DNA of 64,000 nt from Sphingomonas vulcanisoli (lineage in GTDB: Bacteria > Pseudomonadota > Alphaproteobacteria > Sphingomonadales > Sphingomonadaceae). Positions 47,583-55,367 of the stretch are shown here, piece after piece. Within the stretch, counting starts at the first letter, position 1. The number at the start of each line of letters is the position of its first letter. A program made the position numbers and the translations under genes. The notes below the pieces were generated by a model that was given only the letters and a program-made list of their open reading frames with translations, was not told the DNA's origin and searched no databases. The stretch covers positions 62,001 to 126,000 of the forward strand of contig NZ_JAAOZC010000006.1 of the NCBI RefSeq assembly GCF_011761305.1, written 5' to 3'.

Positions 47583-48887
47583 TCAGTCCATATCGACGTG
47601 GATCTGTTCGCGCTCGTGATCACGGCACGAACGGTCCAGCCGCCAGGCGAGCCCTGCGGTGAAGATGCACATCACCGCCACGCTCATCAGCACGCCGACG
47701 ATCGACACGCCGATCTGGGTCAGCCCGGCGGCAAGAAGTGCGCCCACCACCATCGCCCCGGAATTGACGATGTTGTTCGCCGCGACGGTGCGTGCGGTCT
47801 GCTCGATCTCGACGGTCGTCGTCAGGAAGGCATAGAGCGGGACGACGAACATGCCGCCCGTCACCGCGATCCCCAACAACGACAGGTTCGCCAATGCCGA
47901 ATGGTGGTGCGTCAGGAACTCGCGGAGCGTGAACAAGGTGCCCGGCGGGGCCGGGGTCCAATTCTCCGCGGCGATGCTCATCAGCACCACGAACAGCGCC
48001 ATCGCTGCGACCGATCCGGCGGCGTAGCGCGCGGAAACCCGGCCGCCGAGCAGCCGGTTGATCAGCACCGATCCGATCGCGACGCCGACCGAGAAGATCG
48101 CCAGGAAGATGCTCGCCACCTCCTTGTCCGCGGTAAAGACGTTTTTCACGAGCGGCGGGAATTCGATGATCAGGATCGATCCGATCATCCAGAAGCAGCT
48201 GATCGCCAGGATCGCGTTGAACAGGCGCGGGATGTGCATCGTCGCCGCGATCAGCCGTCCCGAGGATCGAATGAGGTGCCAATCGAGCTTCTTATGCTCG
48301 CCGGTGGGCGGGGCAGGGGGGACCGCCCGTGCCGTGATCCAGCCGAGGATCGCGACAACGATCGCCAGTACGGCGGCTGCCTGGGCGTTGATCTTGCCCG
48401 CCAGGATCGTCCCCGCGAGGATCGCGCAATAGGTGCTCGCCTCGACCAGGCCGGTGCCGCCCAGCACTTCGTCGCCCTCCAGATGCTGGGGCAGCAGGGC
48501 ATATTTGATCGGGCCGAAAAAGGTGGAGTGGACACCCAGCGCCAGCACCGCCGCCAGCATCAGCGGGATCGATTGCATCAGCAGGCCCGCGCTGCCCGCC
48601 ACCATGATGCCGATTTCGATGGTTTTGACGATGCGGATGATCCGCGTCTTGTCCATACTGTCGGCCAGTTGGCCCGACAGCGCCGAAAACAGGAAGAAGG
48701 GAAGAATGAACAGGCCCGTGGCGATGGCCGAAAAGGTCGCTTCGGCGCGGGCGTTCGAATAAATTTCATAGGTGGCGATCAGGATCATCGCCTGCTTGAA
48801 GAGATTGTCGTTGAAGGCCCCGAGGAACTGGGTTGCGAACAAGGGAAGGAATCGCCGCGTCGTGAGCAGCCGGAAGGAAGCCTTCAT
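47583..48887 (-). CDS. MFS transporter, LplT-like (lysophospholipid) type
   Basis: A 434-residue transporter with about 12 membrane helices. RRFLPLFATQFLGAFNDNLFKQAM at the start and the helix pair GPIKYALLPQHL are typical of the LplT/Aas-associated MFS group that flips 2-acyl-glycerophosphoethanolamine. The Aas acyltransferase is not adjacent, so the substrate is by analogy. The open frame extends to 49478 antisense to the GNAT gene; ATG 48887 starts the homology. The ribosome site is weak. Confidence 0.85.
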   Translation of the reverse strand: MKASFRLLTTRRFLPLFATQFLGAFNDNLFKQAMILIATYEIYSNARAEATFSAIATGLFILPFFLFSALSGQLADSMDKTRIIRIVKTIEIGIMVAGSAGLLMQSIPLMLAAVLALGVHSTFFGPIKYALLPQHLEGDEVLGGTGLVEASTYCAILAGTILAGKINAQAAAVLAIVVAILGWITARAVPPAPPTGEHKKLDWHLIRSSGRLIAATMHIPRLFNAILAISCFWMIGSILIIEFPPLVKNVFTADKEVASIFLAIFSVGVAIGSVLINRLLGGRVSARYAAGSVAAMALFVVLMSIAAENWTPAPPGTLFTLREFLTHHHSALANLSLLGIAVTGGMFVVPLYAFLTTTVEIEQTARTVAANNIVNSGAMVVGALLAAGLTQIGVSIVGVLMSVAVMCIFTAGLAWRLDRSCRDHEREQIHVDMD

Positions 48888-48974
48888 CGGGAGGCGTGTC
48901 GCAGCGGGGGCCAGCTCATCGTTGCACGGCCCCTTAGCCCAAGCTTCGCGCCGGTTCCAACCCTTCGGAGCATC

Positions 48975-49514
48975 ATGCCGATGAAATCGCCCGTGATCGA
49001 AACCGCGCGCCTGCGCCTGCGGCTTCACGCCCCGGTTGACCTCGAACCGCGCACCGCCATGCTGCTGGAGGAGGAAACGATGCGTCATATCGGCGGCGCC
49101 GCTGCTGATTATGGCGCGGCGCGCGAGGATTGTTGGGCGCGAATTCAGCGTTACGTCGGCCATTGGGCGCTGTTCGGCTGGGGGATTTTTGCGGTAGAAG
49201 ACAAAGCGACGAGCCAATTTGTCGGTGAAGCGGGAATCGCCGATTTCCATCGCGGCCTCGGCCCGGATTTCGATGCCACACCAGAAGGCGCCTGGGTGCT
49301 GCGCCAGGCGGCGGCGGGCCGAGGCTATGCCAGCGAGGCGATGACGGCGGCACTGGAGTGGTTCGTATCCGAACGCGGGGCCCAAAGGATTGTCTGCATC
49401 ATCGATCCGCTCAATCTCGCTTCGATCCGCGTCGCCCAGAAGCTCGGTTTCGCGGCCTATGACGAGCGCGCTTATCACGGCGCGCCCAAGCTGCTCTTCG
49501 AAAGGCTACCGTGA
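48975..49514 (+). CDS. GNAT family N-acetyltransferase
   Basis: A 179-residue acetyltransferase of the RimJ/RimL-like class. ETARLRLRLHAPVDLE starts the fold; the acetyl-CoA loop is QAAAGRGYASEAM; the end has NLASIRVAQKLGF, a strong family motif. The substrate may be a protein N-terminus or a small amine. The start ATG at 48975 follows CGGAG. Confidence 0.87.
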   Translation: MPMKSPVIETARLRLRLHAPVDLEPRTAMLLEEETMRHIGGAAADYGAAREDCWARIQRYVGHWALFGWGIFAVEDKATSQFVGEAGIADFHRGLGPDFDATPEGAWVLRQAAAGRGYASEAMTAALEWFVSERGAQRIVCIIDPLNLASIRVAQKLGFAAYDERAYHGAPKLLFERLP

Positions 49515-49557
49515 AGCGTTTTCCTTCGCGGAGAACCTGCTCTAGGGTGGTCATACG

Positions 49558-50106
49558 ATGCTGACGTTGCCCAACATTCTCACCTTGTCGCGCATCTTCG
49601 CGATGCCGATCCTGGTGGCGTTGCTGTGGCATCCGAAGCCCGCGGATTTCGCGATCGCGCTGGTTCTCTATGTGCTGGTCGCCGTGACCGATTATTTCGA
49701 CGGCTACCTTGCCCGTGCGCAGGGCGCGGTGTCGCGGCTCGGTATCTTCCTCGATCCCATCGCCGACAAGATCATGGTGGCGACGGTGATCGTGATGCTG
49801 CTCTATACGCGGGTCATCGATGGGCCGGCGGTGATCGCCGCGCTGGTGATCCTGCTGCGCGAGATCGCGGTTTCGGGCCTGCGCGAATTTCTGGCGCAGC
49901 TGCGCGTATCGATGCCGGTCAGCCAGCTCGCCAAGTGGAAGACGACCTTCCAGCTCGCCTCGCTCGGCCTGCTGATCGGCGCGGGCGCACTGCCGCAGAC
50001 GCCGTCGATCGGCTGGGCGGGATTGTTCTGCCTGTGGATGGCGGCGGGGCTGACCCTGGTGACCGGCTGGGATTATCTGCGCGTCGGCCTGAAGCATATG
50101 GATTGA
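49558..50106 (+). CDS. pgsA: CDP-diacylglycerol--glycerol-3-phosphate 3-phosphatidyltransferase
   Basis: A 182-residue membrane enzyme making phosphatidylglycerol-phosphate. The CDP-alcohol phosphatidyltransferase motif DYFDGYLARAQGAVSRLGIFLDPIADK is present (seen as DYFDGYLAR and GIFLDPIADK, matching DGx2ARx8Gx3Dx3D). Four to five membrane helices. Followed 7 bp later by moaD. Confidence 0.95.
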   Translation: MLTLPNILTLSRIFAMPILVALLWHPKPADFAIALVLYVLVAVTDYFDGYLARAQGAVSRLGIFLDPIADKIMVATVIVMLLYTRVIDGPAVIAALVILLREIAVSGLREFLAQLRVSMPVSQLAKWKTTFQLASLGLLIGAGALPQTPSIGWAGLFCLWMAAGLTLVTGWDYLRVGLKHMD

Positions 50107-50113
50107 GCCGCCG

Positions 50114-50371
50114 ATGGCGCTCGACATTCTCTATTTCGCCTGGGTCCGCGAGACAATCGGCAGGGATCAGGAGCAGGTCGATCCCCCCGCCAGCGTCGAG
50201 ACCGTGGCGGATTTGATCGAGTGGCTCTCGCAGCGCAGCCCTGCCCATGCCGAGGCGCTCGCCGATCGCCAACGGCTGCGCGCGGCGGTCGATCACACCT
50301 TCGCCGATCCCGCCGCCCCCATCGCCGGCGCGCGCGAGATCGCGCTGTTTCCGCCGGTGACGGGCGGATGA
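50114..50371 (+). CDS. moaD: molybdopterin synthase small subunit MoaD
   Basis: An 85-residue ubiquitin-like sulfur carrier. It starts LDILYFAWVRETIG and ends in the thiocarboxylated Gly-Gly (PPVTGG). Its stop overlaps the moaE start by ATGA, so the two subunits of the synthase are co-translated. Confidence 0.94.
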   Translation: MALDILYFAWVRETIGRDQEQVDPPASVETVADLIEWLSQRSPAHAEALADRQRLRAAVDHTFADPAAPIAGAREIALFPPVTGG

Positions 50372-50811
50372 TTGCGATCCAAATCCAGCGCGAAGCCTTC
50401 GATCCTGGTGCGCTGCAGGCCGATCTCGAAGCCCTAGGCGGTGGCGGCGTGGCGACGTTCACCGGCGTGGTACGCGGGGAGGGCGGGCTGAGTGAGCTGG
50501 TGCTGGAACATCACGCCGCGATGACTACGAAAGCGGTGCGCGCCATCGCCGATCGCGCAGCTGCGCGATGGACCCTGCTCGGGCTGACCATCGTCCATCG
50601 CCACGGATCGCTTGTCCCCGGCGACCGGATCGTGTTCGTCGGCGTCGCCGCGCGGCATCGGGGGCCTGCGCTGGAGGCCTGCGCCTTTCTGATCGATTGG
50701 CTGAAAACCCACGCACCCTTCTGGAAACGAGAGACTTTCGCGGATGGCACAACGCGCTGGGTCGAGCCCCGCGCCGAGGATGACGCGGCTGCGGCGCGCT
50801 GGGGCGGCTAA
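50368..50811 (+). CDS. moaE: molybdopterin synthase catalytic subunit MoaE
   Basis: A 147-residue subunit that converts cPMP to molybdopterin with sulfur from MoaD. VATFTGVVRG starts the fold and WKRETFADGTTRWVEP holds the catalytic Lys. The upstream frame to 50221 is a shadow of moaD. A repeat with a terminator follows. Confidence 0.94.
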   Translation: MIAIQIQREAFDPGALQADLEALGGGGVATFTGVVRGEGGLSELVLEHHAAMTTKAVRAIADRAAARWTLLGLTIVHRHGSLVPGDRIVFVGVAARHRGPALEACAFLIDWLKTHAPFWKRETFADGTTRWVEPRAEDDAAAARWGG

Positions 50812-50820
50812 TCGGTCTCA

Positions 50821-50973
50821 ACCCCTCCCTTGCAAGGGAGGGGCAAGGGGTGGGTGAGCATCTTCGGGGTTCGATGCCCCGACGATGCTTTTGGGTGCAG
50901 GGCCGTAAGTCTTTTGGGCGCGCAGACGCGCGCACCCACCCCTCAATCCCCTCCCTAAAAGTAGGGAGGGGAG
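50821..50973. repeat. paired-hairpin repeat, CCCCTCCC class
   Basis: ACCCCTCCCTTGCAAGGGAG hairpin at the left and CCCCTCCCTAAAAGTAGGGAGG at the right (read as hairpin arms of 9 bp), with GGGTGGGTGAGC... mirrored by CACCCACCCC inside. It fills the space between the convergent moaE and oxyR. Confidence 0.85.
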
Positions 50974-50978
50974 TTTTT
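50948..50978 (+). terminator. terminator formed by the right arm of the repeat
   Basis: A 9-bp stem (50948–50956 with 50963–50971) is followed by AGTTTTT, so the repeat arm doubles as a terminator for moaE. The T-run overlaps the oxyR stop codon. Confidence 0.7.
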
Positions 50979-51906
50979 ACGCCGCCTTGCGATCGTCGCC
51001 GCTCTCGCCCGCACCCCGGCGCAGCGCATCGGCGAGAAGCTGGAATTCCTTTTCGCGCGGGCTGCCCGCGCGCCAGACCAGGGAGATGCGCCGTGCGGCA
51101 TTTTTGGCGTCCAGCGGCCGCGCCACGACACGGGTATGATCGAGCAATCCGGCCTGCAGCGCCATATGCGGCAGCATCGTCACGCCCAGGCCATTCTCCA
51201 CCATCTGGACCAAAGTGTGCAGCGAGGTGCCCATCATAGATGCCTCGGCGCGCAGTTCGGGGCGGTTGCACGCGCCCAGGGCATGTTCCTTCAGACAGTG
51301 GCCGTCTTCCAGCAACAGCAACTGGCTCGGCTCGATCAGATCGGGGGTGATCGTCGCCGGAAGGCCCTTGGCGCTTCCCGGCGGAAAGGCGACATAGAGC
51401 GGGTCCAGAAAAAGCTCGGCGTGATCGAAATCACCGCAGGCATAAGGCAGCGCCAGCAGCACGCAATCGACCTGCCCGCGGTGCAGCGATTCACACGCCG
51501 CGCCCGACGTTTCCTCCCGCAGATAGAGCTTGAGATCCGGCCAGTCCTCGCGCAGCCGCGCCAGCACGCGGGGCAGCAGGAAGGGCGCAATGGTAGGGAT
51601 AACGCCCATGCGCAGCTCACCCGAAAGCGGCTTGCCCCCGGCCTTGGCCAGCGCCGCCAGTTCCTCGGCCTCGCGGAGAACACGCTGGCCTTTGTCGGCG
51701 ACACGCTCCCCCAGCGTGGTAAAGCGAACGACGCGGCGCGTGCGCTCGACCAACATCACGCCTAAGAGGGACTCGAGTTCGCGCAAACCGGCTGAAAGCG
51801 TCGATTGCGTCACATAACATGCGTCAGCGGCACGACCGAAATGGCCGTAGTTTCGCAACGCCACGAGATATTGTAGTTGTTTCAGCGTTGGAAGATAAGT
51901 CGACAT
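50977..51906 (-). CDS. oxyR: hydrogen peroxide-inducible activator OxyR
   Basis: A 309-residue LysR-family activator. The HTH is at ~15–40 (ALRNYGHFGRAADACYVTQS). The redox cysteines are Cys204 and Cys213 (EDGHCLKEHALGAC), with the same 9-residue spacing as Cys199/Cys208 of E. coli OxyR. It is divergent from ahpC, its expected target, with 113 bp between them. Confidence 0.93.
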   Translation of the reverse strand: MSTYLPTLKQLQYLVALRNYGHFGRAADACYVTQSTLSAGLRELESLLGVMLVERTRRVVRFTTLGERVADKGQRVLREAEELAALAKAGGKPLSGELRMGVIPTIAPFLLPRVLARLREDWPDLKLYLREETSGAACESLHRGQVDCVLLALPYACGDFDHAELFLDPLYVAFPPGSAKGLPATITPDLIEPSQLLLLEDGHCLKEHALGACNRPELRAEASMMGTSLHTLVQMVENGLGVTMLPHMALQAGLLDHTRVVARPLDAKNAARRISLVWRAGSPREKEFQLLADALRRGAGESGDDRKAA

Positions 51907-52019
51907 TGATCGCCTCAGTCGATGAGTTTCCGCGAATTAATCAATTTGAACAATCACGTTGCATTCCTTATCTAAACCTACGTAGTTTAACGGATACATA
52001 AAAAGCGGAGACTTCAAAA

Positions 52020-52562
52020 ATGCTTACCGTCGGTGATAAATTCCCGTCTTTCGTGCTTCCTGTGCAACAGGGTGTTGCGGCTCTGCCGAATGGCGAGACG
52101 ATCGACACCGGCGAGACCGGCGGCAAGTGGAAGGTCGTGTTTTTCTGGCCGAAGGATTTCACCTTCATCTGCCCGACCGAGATCATCGGCTATGGCGAGC
52201 TGAAGGATGACCTCGCCGATCGTGACGCGGTGCTGATCGGCGCCTCGACCGACACAGATTTCGTCCACTTCGCGTGGCGCAAGTCGGACGAGCGGCTGGC
52301 CAATTGCGAATTCCCCTGGATCGCGGACAATCAGAAGAAGCTGGCCAATGCGCTTGGGATTGTCGATGCCGAAGCCGGCGTCGCCTATCGCGCCACCTTC
52401 ATCGTCGATCCGCACAACGTCATTCAGCATGTCACGGTCAACGGCCTCAATCAGGGACGCAACCCGCAGGAAGCCATCCGCGTGCTCGATGCGCTGCAGA
52501 CCGATGAGCTCTGTCCCTGCAACTGGCAGGCCGGCGAAGAGGTTCTGAAGCCCGCAGCCTGA
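52020..52562 (+). CDS. ahpC: alkyl hydroperoxide peroxidase AhpC, actinobacterial type
   Basis: A 180-residue 2-Cys peroxiredoxin. The peroxidatic Cys51 is in FTFICPTEI, the resolving cysteines are Cys165/Cys167 in LQTDELCPCNW. The double C-terminal cysteine is the type that uses AhpD rather than AhpF for reduction, as in mycobacteria, and ahpD follows. GCGGAGA precedes the ATG. The 113-bp AT-rich region shared with oxyR should contain OxyR binding sites. Confidence 0.95.
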   Translation: MLTVGDKFPSFVLPVQQGVAALPNGETIDTGETGGKWKVVFFWPKDFTFICPTEIIGYGELKDDLADRDAVLIGASTDTDFVHFAWRKSDERLANCEFPWIADNQKKLANALGIVDAEAGVAYRATFIVDPHNVIQHVTVNGLNQGRNPQEAIRVLDALQTDELCPCNWQAGEEVLKPAA

Positions 52563-52578
52563 GTGTGATGATCTTCGG

Positions 52579-52614
52579 GGGCGCGGGTGGCAACGGCCGT
52601 CCGCGCCCTTTTTC
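52579..52614 (+). terminator. terminator/attenuator between ahpC and ahpD
   Basis: An 8-bp GC stem (52579–52586 with 52601–52608) with a 14-nt loop is followed by TTTTTT, inside the ahpC–ahpD gap. Confidence 0.75.
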
Positions 52615-52638
52615 TATCCATTTTGATGGGAGACAGCC

Positions 52639-53160
52639 ATGTCGCTCCGCGATTTCGCCGCCGAACTGCCCGATTATGCGAAGGATATCCGGCTCAACCT
52701 CAATTCACTGGCGACGGACGCCGTGCTGAGCGATCAGAAGAAATATGGGTTGCTGCTCTCCACCGCACACGGCTCGGGCTACAAGCCGCTGGTCGAGGCG
52801 GCCGAGGCGGAATGCGCGCCCAAGCTTTCGCCCGAAGCCGCCAATGCCGCGCGTTCGGCCGCGGCGATCATGGCGATGAACAACGTCTATTATCGCTTCG
52901 TGCATCTGGCTTCGAACAAGGAATATGGTCAGCTGCCCGCCAAGCTGCGGATGAACGTGATCGGTGCGCCCGGCATCGACAAGGCCGATTTCGAGCTCTT
53001 CTGTCTGGCGGTTTCCGCGCAGAACGGCTGCGGCATGTGCATCGATGCGCATGAAAAGGTGCTCAAGGGCCACAATGTCCCCACCGAGACGATCCAGGCG
53101 GCGGCGCGCTACGGCGCGGTGATGACCGCGGCGGCGACGGTTCACGCCACGCGGGTGTGA
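52639..53160 (+). CDS. ahpD: alkylhydroperoxidase AhpD
   Basis: A 173-residue carboxymuconolactone-decarboxylase-fold protein. The redox motif CGMC (Cys131, Cys134) with His138 in CIDAHEKVL corresponds to Cys130/Cys133/His137 of Mycobacterium AhpD; Glu118 provides the proton relay. It passes electrons from a lipoylated protein to AhpC. GGGAGACAGCC precedes the ATG. The BCKD operon downstream encodes a lipoyl E2, though a direct link is only speculation. Confidence 0.94.
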   Translation: MSLRDFAAELPDYAKDIRLNLNSLATDAVLSDQKKYGLLLSTAHGSGYKPLVEAAEAECAPKLSPEAANAARSAAAIMAMNNVYYRFVHLASNKEYGQLPAKLRMNVIGAPGIDKADFELFCLAVSAQNGCGMCIDAHEKVLKGHNVPTETIQAAARYGAVMTAAATVHATRV

Positions 53161-53166
53161 TCGGCG

Positions 53167-53799
53167 TCAGGCGTCTCCGGCGCTCGTGCCGGATCGCCGC
53201 GCCAGATAGCCGTCGAGCAGCACCAGCAGGTGCCCGAAGATCAGGAACGCCGCTGAGATCGCCAGTACATAAGCGGTGACGCCTGCCCAGCCGATCCGGC
53301 CCGGATCGATGAAGGGGTAAGGGTAGAAGCCGCCGGTCGCGCCGCGGATCAGTGCGTAGCCGAGATAGACGATCGGGAAGATCGCGATCAGCCAGGGGTC
53401 GCGTCTCCGCAGCCGACCTTTCTCGGCAAGCATCAGCCAGGCGCCGATTGTCAGGAGCGGTACGGCATCGTGGAGCAGCGCATTGGTCACCAGCCGCCAG
53501 CCCGTCGGATGGATGATCCGCCGCAGCATCAGTTCGAACACTGCGCCGACCAGCGCCATCGTCATCGCCAGCCCGGCCATCACCAGCGGATGCCGCAACC
53601 TGGTCGATCCCAGCGCGATCAGCGTGAAGACGATCGCCACCGTCAGATTGGAAAGGATGGTGAAGAAGATCGACAGCCACCACAAAGCCTGCTCGAAACT
53701 GTGCAGGCGGAGCGACGACAGCGTAACCTGCAGGATCAGTCCGCTCCATCCCGCCGTCGCAATCGCCGCGGCCCATGCGCGCCATTTTCGTTCGGTCAT
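53167..53799 (-). CDS. Pr6Pr family membrane protein
   Basis: About 210 residues with six predicted membrane helices. The SNLTVAIVFTLIALGSTR and HDAVPLLTIGAWLMLAEKG segments and a GGFYPYPFIDPGRIGWAG loop match the FAR-17a/AIG1-like Pr6Pr family. In animals, related proteins are fatty-acid ester hydrolases; no bacterial function is known. A second ATG at 53820 would add seven residues. It is convergent with ahpD, 6 bp apart. Confidence 0.8.
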   Translation of the reverse strand: MTERKWRAWAAAIATAGWSGLILQVTLSSLRLHSFEQALWWLSIFFTILSNLTVAIVFTLIALGSTRLRHPLVMAGLAMTMALVGAVFELMLRRIIHPTGWRLVTNALLHDAVPLLTIGAWLMLAEKGRLRRRDPWLIAIFPIVYLGYALIRGATGGFYPYPFIDPGRIGWAGVTAYVLAISAAFLIFGHLLVLLDGYLARRSGTSAGDA

Positions 53800-53883
53800 G
53801 GCTGCGTCATAAAGAATCATTCGGTTGCCGTCTTGTGACAGAGCGACGAGCTGTGAAACGCTTGCTCGGCTCCTATGCTTTTG

Positions 53884-53899
53884 TTACGTGACAACGTAA
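53884..53899. promoter_or_regulatory. palindromic operator upstream of the BCKD operon
   Basis: TTACGT-GACA-ACGTAA, a perfect 6-bp inverted repeat with a 4-bp centre, 42 bp before the E1-alpha start. A further TTACG lies just downstream. It is a likely operator for a regulator of branched-chain 2-oxoacid degradation; the protein is not in the window. Confidence 0.5.
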
Positions 53900-53941
53900 T
53901 AAAATTACGCAGGATGTTGATCTGCGTCCGAGCGCCTCGCT

Positions 53942-55237
53942 ATGCGTTCGAACAGGATGGATGAGATGGCCGAAGCACCCGCCGCCCCGAACATGACCCC
54001 GCTGTCGTTCCACGTGCCCGAGCCGCGCTTTCGGCCGGGCGACGCGGTGGATTATGCCGATTTCGATCGCGGCGAGGCGGGGGCGGTGGCGCGGCCCGAT
54101 GTCGCCGCTTTGCCCGCCGACATGCGCGGCCATGCTTACTCGCTGGTCCGCGTGCTGGACGATGAGGGCGTGGCGCACGGCCCGTGGAACCCGCGCCTGT
54201 CGCCCGATCGCCTGCGCCGGATGCTGCGCGACATGGCGCTGACCCGCGCGTTTGACGATCGCATGTACCGCGCCCAGCGCCAGGGCAAGACCAGCTTTTA
54301 TATGAAGTGCACCGGCGAGGAGGCGACCTCGATCGCCGCCGCGCACGCGCTGGATCGCGGGGATATGTGCTTCCCCTCCTATCGCCAGCAGGGCCTGTTG
54401 ATCGCGCGCGGCTGGCCGATCGGCCAGATGATGAACCAGATCTATTCCAACGCGGGCGACAATCTCAAGGGTCGCCAGATGCCGATCATGTATTCGGCGC
54501 GCGAGGCGGGCTTCTTCTCCGTATCGGGCAATCTCACCACGCAATATCCGCAGGCGGTGGGCTTCGCGATGGCGTCGGCCTCGCGCGGGGATACCAGGAT
54601 CGCTGCCTGCTGGTGCGGCGAGGGATCGACCGCCGAGGGCGATTTCCATTCCGCCTGTACCTTCGCCGCCGTCTATCGCGCGCCGGTGATCCTGAACGTG
54701 ATCAACAACCAATGGGCGATCTCCAGCTTCTCCGGAATCGCCGGTGCGGAGGCGACCACCTTCGCGGCACGCGGCATCGGCTATGGCATCGCCTCGCTGC
54801 GCGTGGACGGCAACGATATCCTCGCCTGCTATGCCGTGCTGGACTGGGCGGCCGAGCGCGCGCGCGGCAACCACGGCCCGACCCTGATCGAATATTTCAC
54901 CTACCGCGCCGAGGGCCACTCCACCTCGGACGATCCCACCAAATATCGCTCCGCCGAAGAGCGCGGCGCCTGGCCGCTCGGCGATCCGATCGTCCGGCTC
55001 AAGCAGCATCTGATCGGCCTCGGCGAATGGGACGAGGAGCGCCACGCCGCGATGGACAAGGAAGTGGCCGAGTTCATACGTGACGAGGGCCGCAAGGCCG
55101 AAGCGCAGGGCACGCTCCACGATGGCCTCAGCCAGCCCTTCACGACGATGTTCGAGGATGTGTTCGAGGAGCAGCCTTGGCACCTCAAGGAGCAAAGCGC
55201 GCAGATGCAGGCCGAGCGCAAGGCGGCGGGGATATGA
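53942..55237 (+). CDS. branched-chain 2-oxoacid dehydrogenase E1 alpha subunit
   Basis: A 431-residue TPP-dependent subunit that decarboxylates 2-oxo-isovalerate and related acids. GDTRIAACWCGEGSTAEGDFH (TPP site, with GEG in place of GDG; seen as WCGEGSTAEGDFHSA) and NNQWAISSFSG are present. PTLIEYFTYRAEGHSTSDDP resembles the phosphorylation-loop region. The first ATG at 53942 is taken; ATGs at 53957 and 53966 are also possible. It starts the E1-alpha/E1-beta/E2 operon. Confidence 0.94.
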   Translation: MRSNRMDEMAEAPAAPNMTPLSFHVPEPRFRPGDAVDYADFDRGEAGAVARPDVAALPADMRGHAYSLVRVLDDEGVAHGPWNPRLSPDRLRRMLRDMALTRAFDDRMYRAQRQGKTSFYMKCTGEEATSIAAAHALDRGDMCFPSYRQQGLLIARGWPIGQMMNQIYSNAGDNLKGRQMPIMYSAREAGFFSVSGNLTTQYPQAVGFAMASASRGDTRIAACWCGEGSTAEGDFHSACTFAAVYRAPVILNVINNQWAISSFSGIAGAEATTFAARGIGYGIASLRVDGNDILACYAVLDWAAERARGNHGPTLIEYFTYRAEGHSTSDDPTKYRSAEERGAWPLGDPIVRLKQHLIGLGEWDEERHAAMDKEVAEFIRDEGRKAEAQGTLHDGLSQPFTTMFEDVFEEQPWHLKEQSAQMQAERKAAGI

Positions 55238-55253
55238 GGGCCGTGCGCGCACT

Positions 55254-55364
55254 CCCTCTCCCCGTCGGGGAGAGGGCTGGGGTGAGGGGGAGCGAGGCGA
55301 AGCCGAGCGCTTGTCCTATCAGGCCGGGCCACCCTCACCCAACCCTCTCCCTCAAGGGAGAGGG
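55254..55364. repeat. paired-hairpin repeat, CTCTCCC class
   Basis: CCCTCTCCCCGTCGGGGAGA hairpin at the left and CCCTCTCCCTCAAGGGAGAG at the right, with GGGGTGAGGG...CCCTCACCC inside. It fills the E1-alpha/E1-beta gap, and its last 10 bp are the ribosome binding site of E1-beta. Confidence 0.85.
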
Positions 55365-55367
55365 CTT

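Noticed and set aside
47535-48970. N-terminal extension of the GNAT frame to 47535
   Set aside because: It runs antisense through the LplT-like gene; GNAT homology and a ribosome site begin at 48975.
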